Shown here: positions 62,661 to 64,000 of the stretch, piece by piece
How the letters are laid out: each line of letters starts with the position of its first letter
Numbering within the stretch: position 1 is the stretch's first letter
Assembly: GCF_947623445.1 (NCBI RefSeq)
Contig: NC_135240.1
Location: 6,820,001-6,884,000, forward strand
DNA: 64,000 nucleotides
Direction of reading: 5' to 3'
DNA from: Clavelina lepadiformis
Lineage: Eukaryota > Chordata > Ascidiacea > Aplousobranchia > Clavelinidae
Made by a program: the position numbers and the translations under genes
The notes under the pieces: model-generated
Told to the model about the DNA's origin: nothing
Databases searched by the model: none
The model's input: only the letters and a program-made list of their open reading frames with translations

Positions 62661-63722
62661 TCAATACCTTCCCCTGTTGCCCCCTCTTGGTCCACCCCTA
62701 CCACCCCTTCTAAATCCTCCTCCACCACCTCGACCAAAGCCACCTCCTCTGGGCCCACCCCGACCACCGCCTCTGTGACCACCTCTAGGCCCACCACCAA
62801 AACCACCACCCCCTCCTCGGCCCCCACCATACCCACCTCCCCCTCCTCTGCCATGACCAGAACCACCACCAAAACCACCCCCTCTTCTGCCGCCGCCACC
62901 ACCTCCACCTCCGCGGCCCATATGGAAATTGCCACCTCCACCCCGGCCCCCAAATCTACCACCGCCACCTCCGACACCTCCAAAATCATCAAAATGACCA
63001 TCATCACCAAACTCATCCCCGTACATGTCGAAGGAAGGATCAAAGTTTTGAATTGGCCCTTTGGGTGGGGTGACCTCAAGGAGCTCTAAAATTAGAACTA
63101 CACATGAGGATATTACTTCGGGACTGCCGGACACTATGCAGATGCGGTCAGTTGACTGAGGACAACATTCTTGATGGACTTTGATTGTGGCACCAGTCTT
63201 TTCACGGAGCTCCTTAATTTTGTAGCCTTTTAGGCCAATAATGCCTCCTGCTTGACTTTGATGAACAAGCAATTTGATGCTTTGCTTATTTGGACCCCCA
63301 GGTGGCCCTCCCCGACCACCCCGGCCGCGACCACCAAACCCACCACGGCCATTGCCTTCATCGTGTATGATAGGGAGGATTCTAAGGAGAATTTCACCAC
63401 AACTGTCAGTGCTGGCACGAACTACAAGAATTCTTTCTCGTGCTTCAGCATCAGGAAGTTGAATCTTAGCATTAAAGGTTTGTCTCATATCTTTAATATT
63501 ACTTCCACCTTTGCCAATAATGCCACCTGCACATGTTGATGGGACAAGGCATCTCATTTCGATTTCTGCTGCACGGGAACGCTTAGCAGGACTGTAATCA
63601 TCGTTCCCTGGGCCACCATCATCGTATGGTCGTTTGTATGATTGTTCCTGCATGCCTCTGCTGTCAGTGAAATCTCCATCACCATTGTCATCATATGCAT
63701 ACTCATTATCATAATCAGCCAT
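62661..63722 (-). CDS. hnRNP K-like RNA-binding protein with two KH domains and an RGG tail
   Basis: Single-exon 353-aa poly(C)-type RNA-binding protein. The N-terminus is acidic with a KRSR basic patch at 47-50, as in hnRNP K. KH1 spans about 54-118 with GKGG at 70-73; KH2 spans about 148-215 with GLKG at 163-166 and HQECCPQSTDR, a close match to hnRNP K KH2. An RGG-rich insert (125-142) separates them, and residues 230-353 are almost entirely Gly/Arg/Phe (RGG boxes), ending GNRGRY. Vertebrate hnRNP K continues to a third KH domain ending in SGKFF; none is encoded here. The last codons contain ggaag followed by gtattg, which could act as a splice donor to an unseen KH3 exon, but I found no KH3 downstream in the window. 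The G-rich repeats make antisense frames open, which are shadows. Confidence 0.9.
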   Translation of the reverse strand: MADYDNEYAYDDNGDGDFTDSRGMQEQSYKRPYDDGGPGNDDYSPAKRSRAAEIEMRCLVPSTCAGGIIGKGGSNIKDMRQTFNAKIQLPDAEARERILVVRASTDSCGEILLRILPIIHDEGNGRGGFGGRGRGGRGGPPGGPNKQSIKLLVHQSQAGGIIGLKGYKIKELREKTGATIKVHQECCPQSTDRICIVSGSPEVISSCVVLILELLEVTPPKGPIQNFDPSFDMYGDEFGDDGHFDDFGGVGGGGGRFGGRGGGGNFHMGRGGGGGGGGRRGGGFGGGSGHGRGGGGGYGGGRGGGGGFGGGPRGGHRGGGRGGPRGGGFGRGGGGGFRRGGRGGPRGGNRGRY

Positions 63723-64000
63723 TTTGAACAGTGCCTAACGTTACCTAACGCATACCAATTACATAAATGCATTAAAAAAAGAATTACCATAAAGCGGCAT
63801 AAATACAAATATAATATGTACTAAGTCACTGCCAGATAAAGTTTCAATTTCGCAAAGCAAAATTGCTTGGATTTGTCCCATAAATGGATAACATTGTTCT
63901 GAGCTCACTATGCTGCAATTACTTAACAGAAATAGCAACAAGCTGATATAGACTAAATGACATGAGGCTTGCATACTAACAAGGCAATGTAGAGTGTTTG
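63723..64000. other. upstream flank of the hnRNP K-like gene
   Basis: 5' UTR and promoter side of the minus-strand gene. AT-rich; no further feature recognised before the window ends. Confidence 0.5.

Noticed and set aside
62648..63079. 143-codon minus-strand frame rich in Val, Glu and Gly, and a 104-codon plus-strand Thr/Pro-rich frame at 62775-63089
   Set aside because: Both are shadow frames of the Gly/Arg-rich hnRNP K tail; low-complexity codons keep the other frames open.

Overview
The window is metazoan nuclear DNA: AT-rich, with GT-AG introns mostly of a few hundred bases, long intergenic stretches and several short non-autonomous DNA transposons. The proteins are close to their human relatives (UBE3A, EIF3L, TBC1D9, LRRC51, HMMR), and many exon junctions fall inside the same conserved blocks. 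Gene density, small introns and this protein set suggest an invertebrate deuterostome, most likely an ascidian tunicate of the Ciona type. That assignment is inference from overall character; nothing in the sequence proves the species.

Layout from left to right. 1-4.5 kb: no gene seen; one clear hairpin repeat. 4.56-16.89 kb (+): a 23-exon TBC1D9-type Rab GTPase-activating protein. 19.4-25.2 kb (-): three tandem, single-exon class I phosphatidylinositol transfer proteins; the third has lost residues that matter for membrane docking and phosphatidylcholine binding in mammalian PITPs. 27.7-35.3 kb (+): UBE3A/E6AP, a HECT ubiquitin ligase, 13 coding exons. 36.8-38.5 kb (+): LRRC51. 39.2-53.4 kb (-): HMMR/RHAMM, 19 coding exons, with an unrecognised 8-exon gene (44.8-47.6 kb, +) nested in its 6.6-kb intron 10. 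54.0-55.6 kb (-): EIF3L, single exon. 55.6-62.7 kb: a 7-kb stretch without a recognisable gene. 62.7-63.7 kb (-): a single-exon hnRNP K-like protein with two KH domains and an RGG tail but no KH3.

Spliced models were rebuilt by hand from homology, splice sites and reading phase. Every multi-exon model closes in frame (1411, 984, 221, 780 and about 515-536 aa), which is strong internal support. The genes do not form a pathway; this is an ordinary mixed neighbourhood of trafficking, lipid transfer, ubiquitin, spindle, translation and RNA-binding genes. Two patterns stand out. All five intronless coding regions (three PITPs, EIF3L, hnRNP K) lie on the minus strand and look like retrocopies or intron-loss alleles, while the other genes keep many introns. 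hAT-type miniature transposons recur in introns and intergenic DNA, two of them with perfect 8-bp target duplications. I saw no rRNA, tRNA or CRISPR array, no autonomous transposon and no viral gene.
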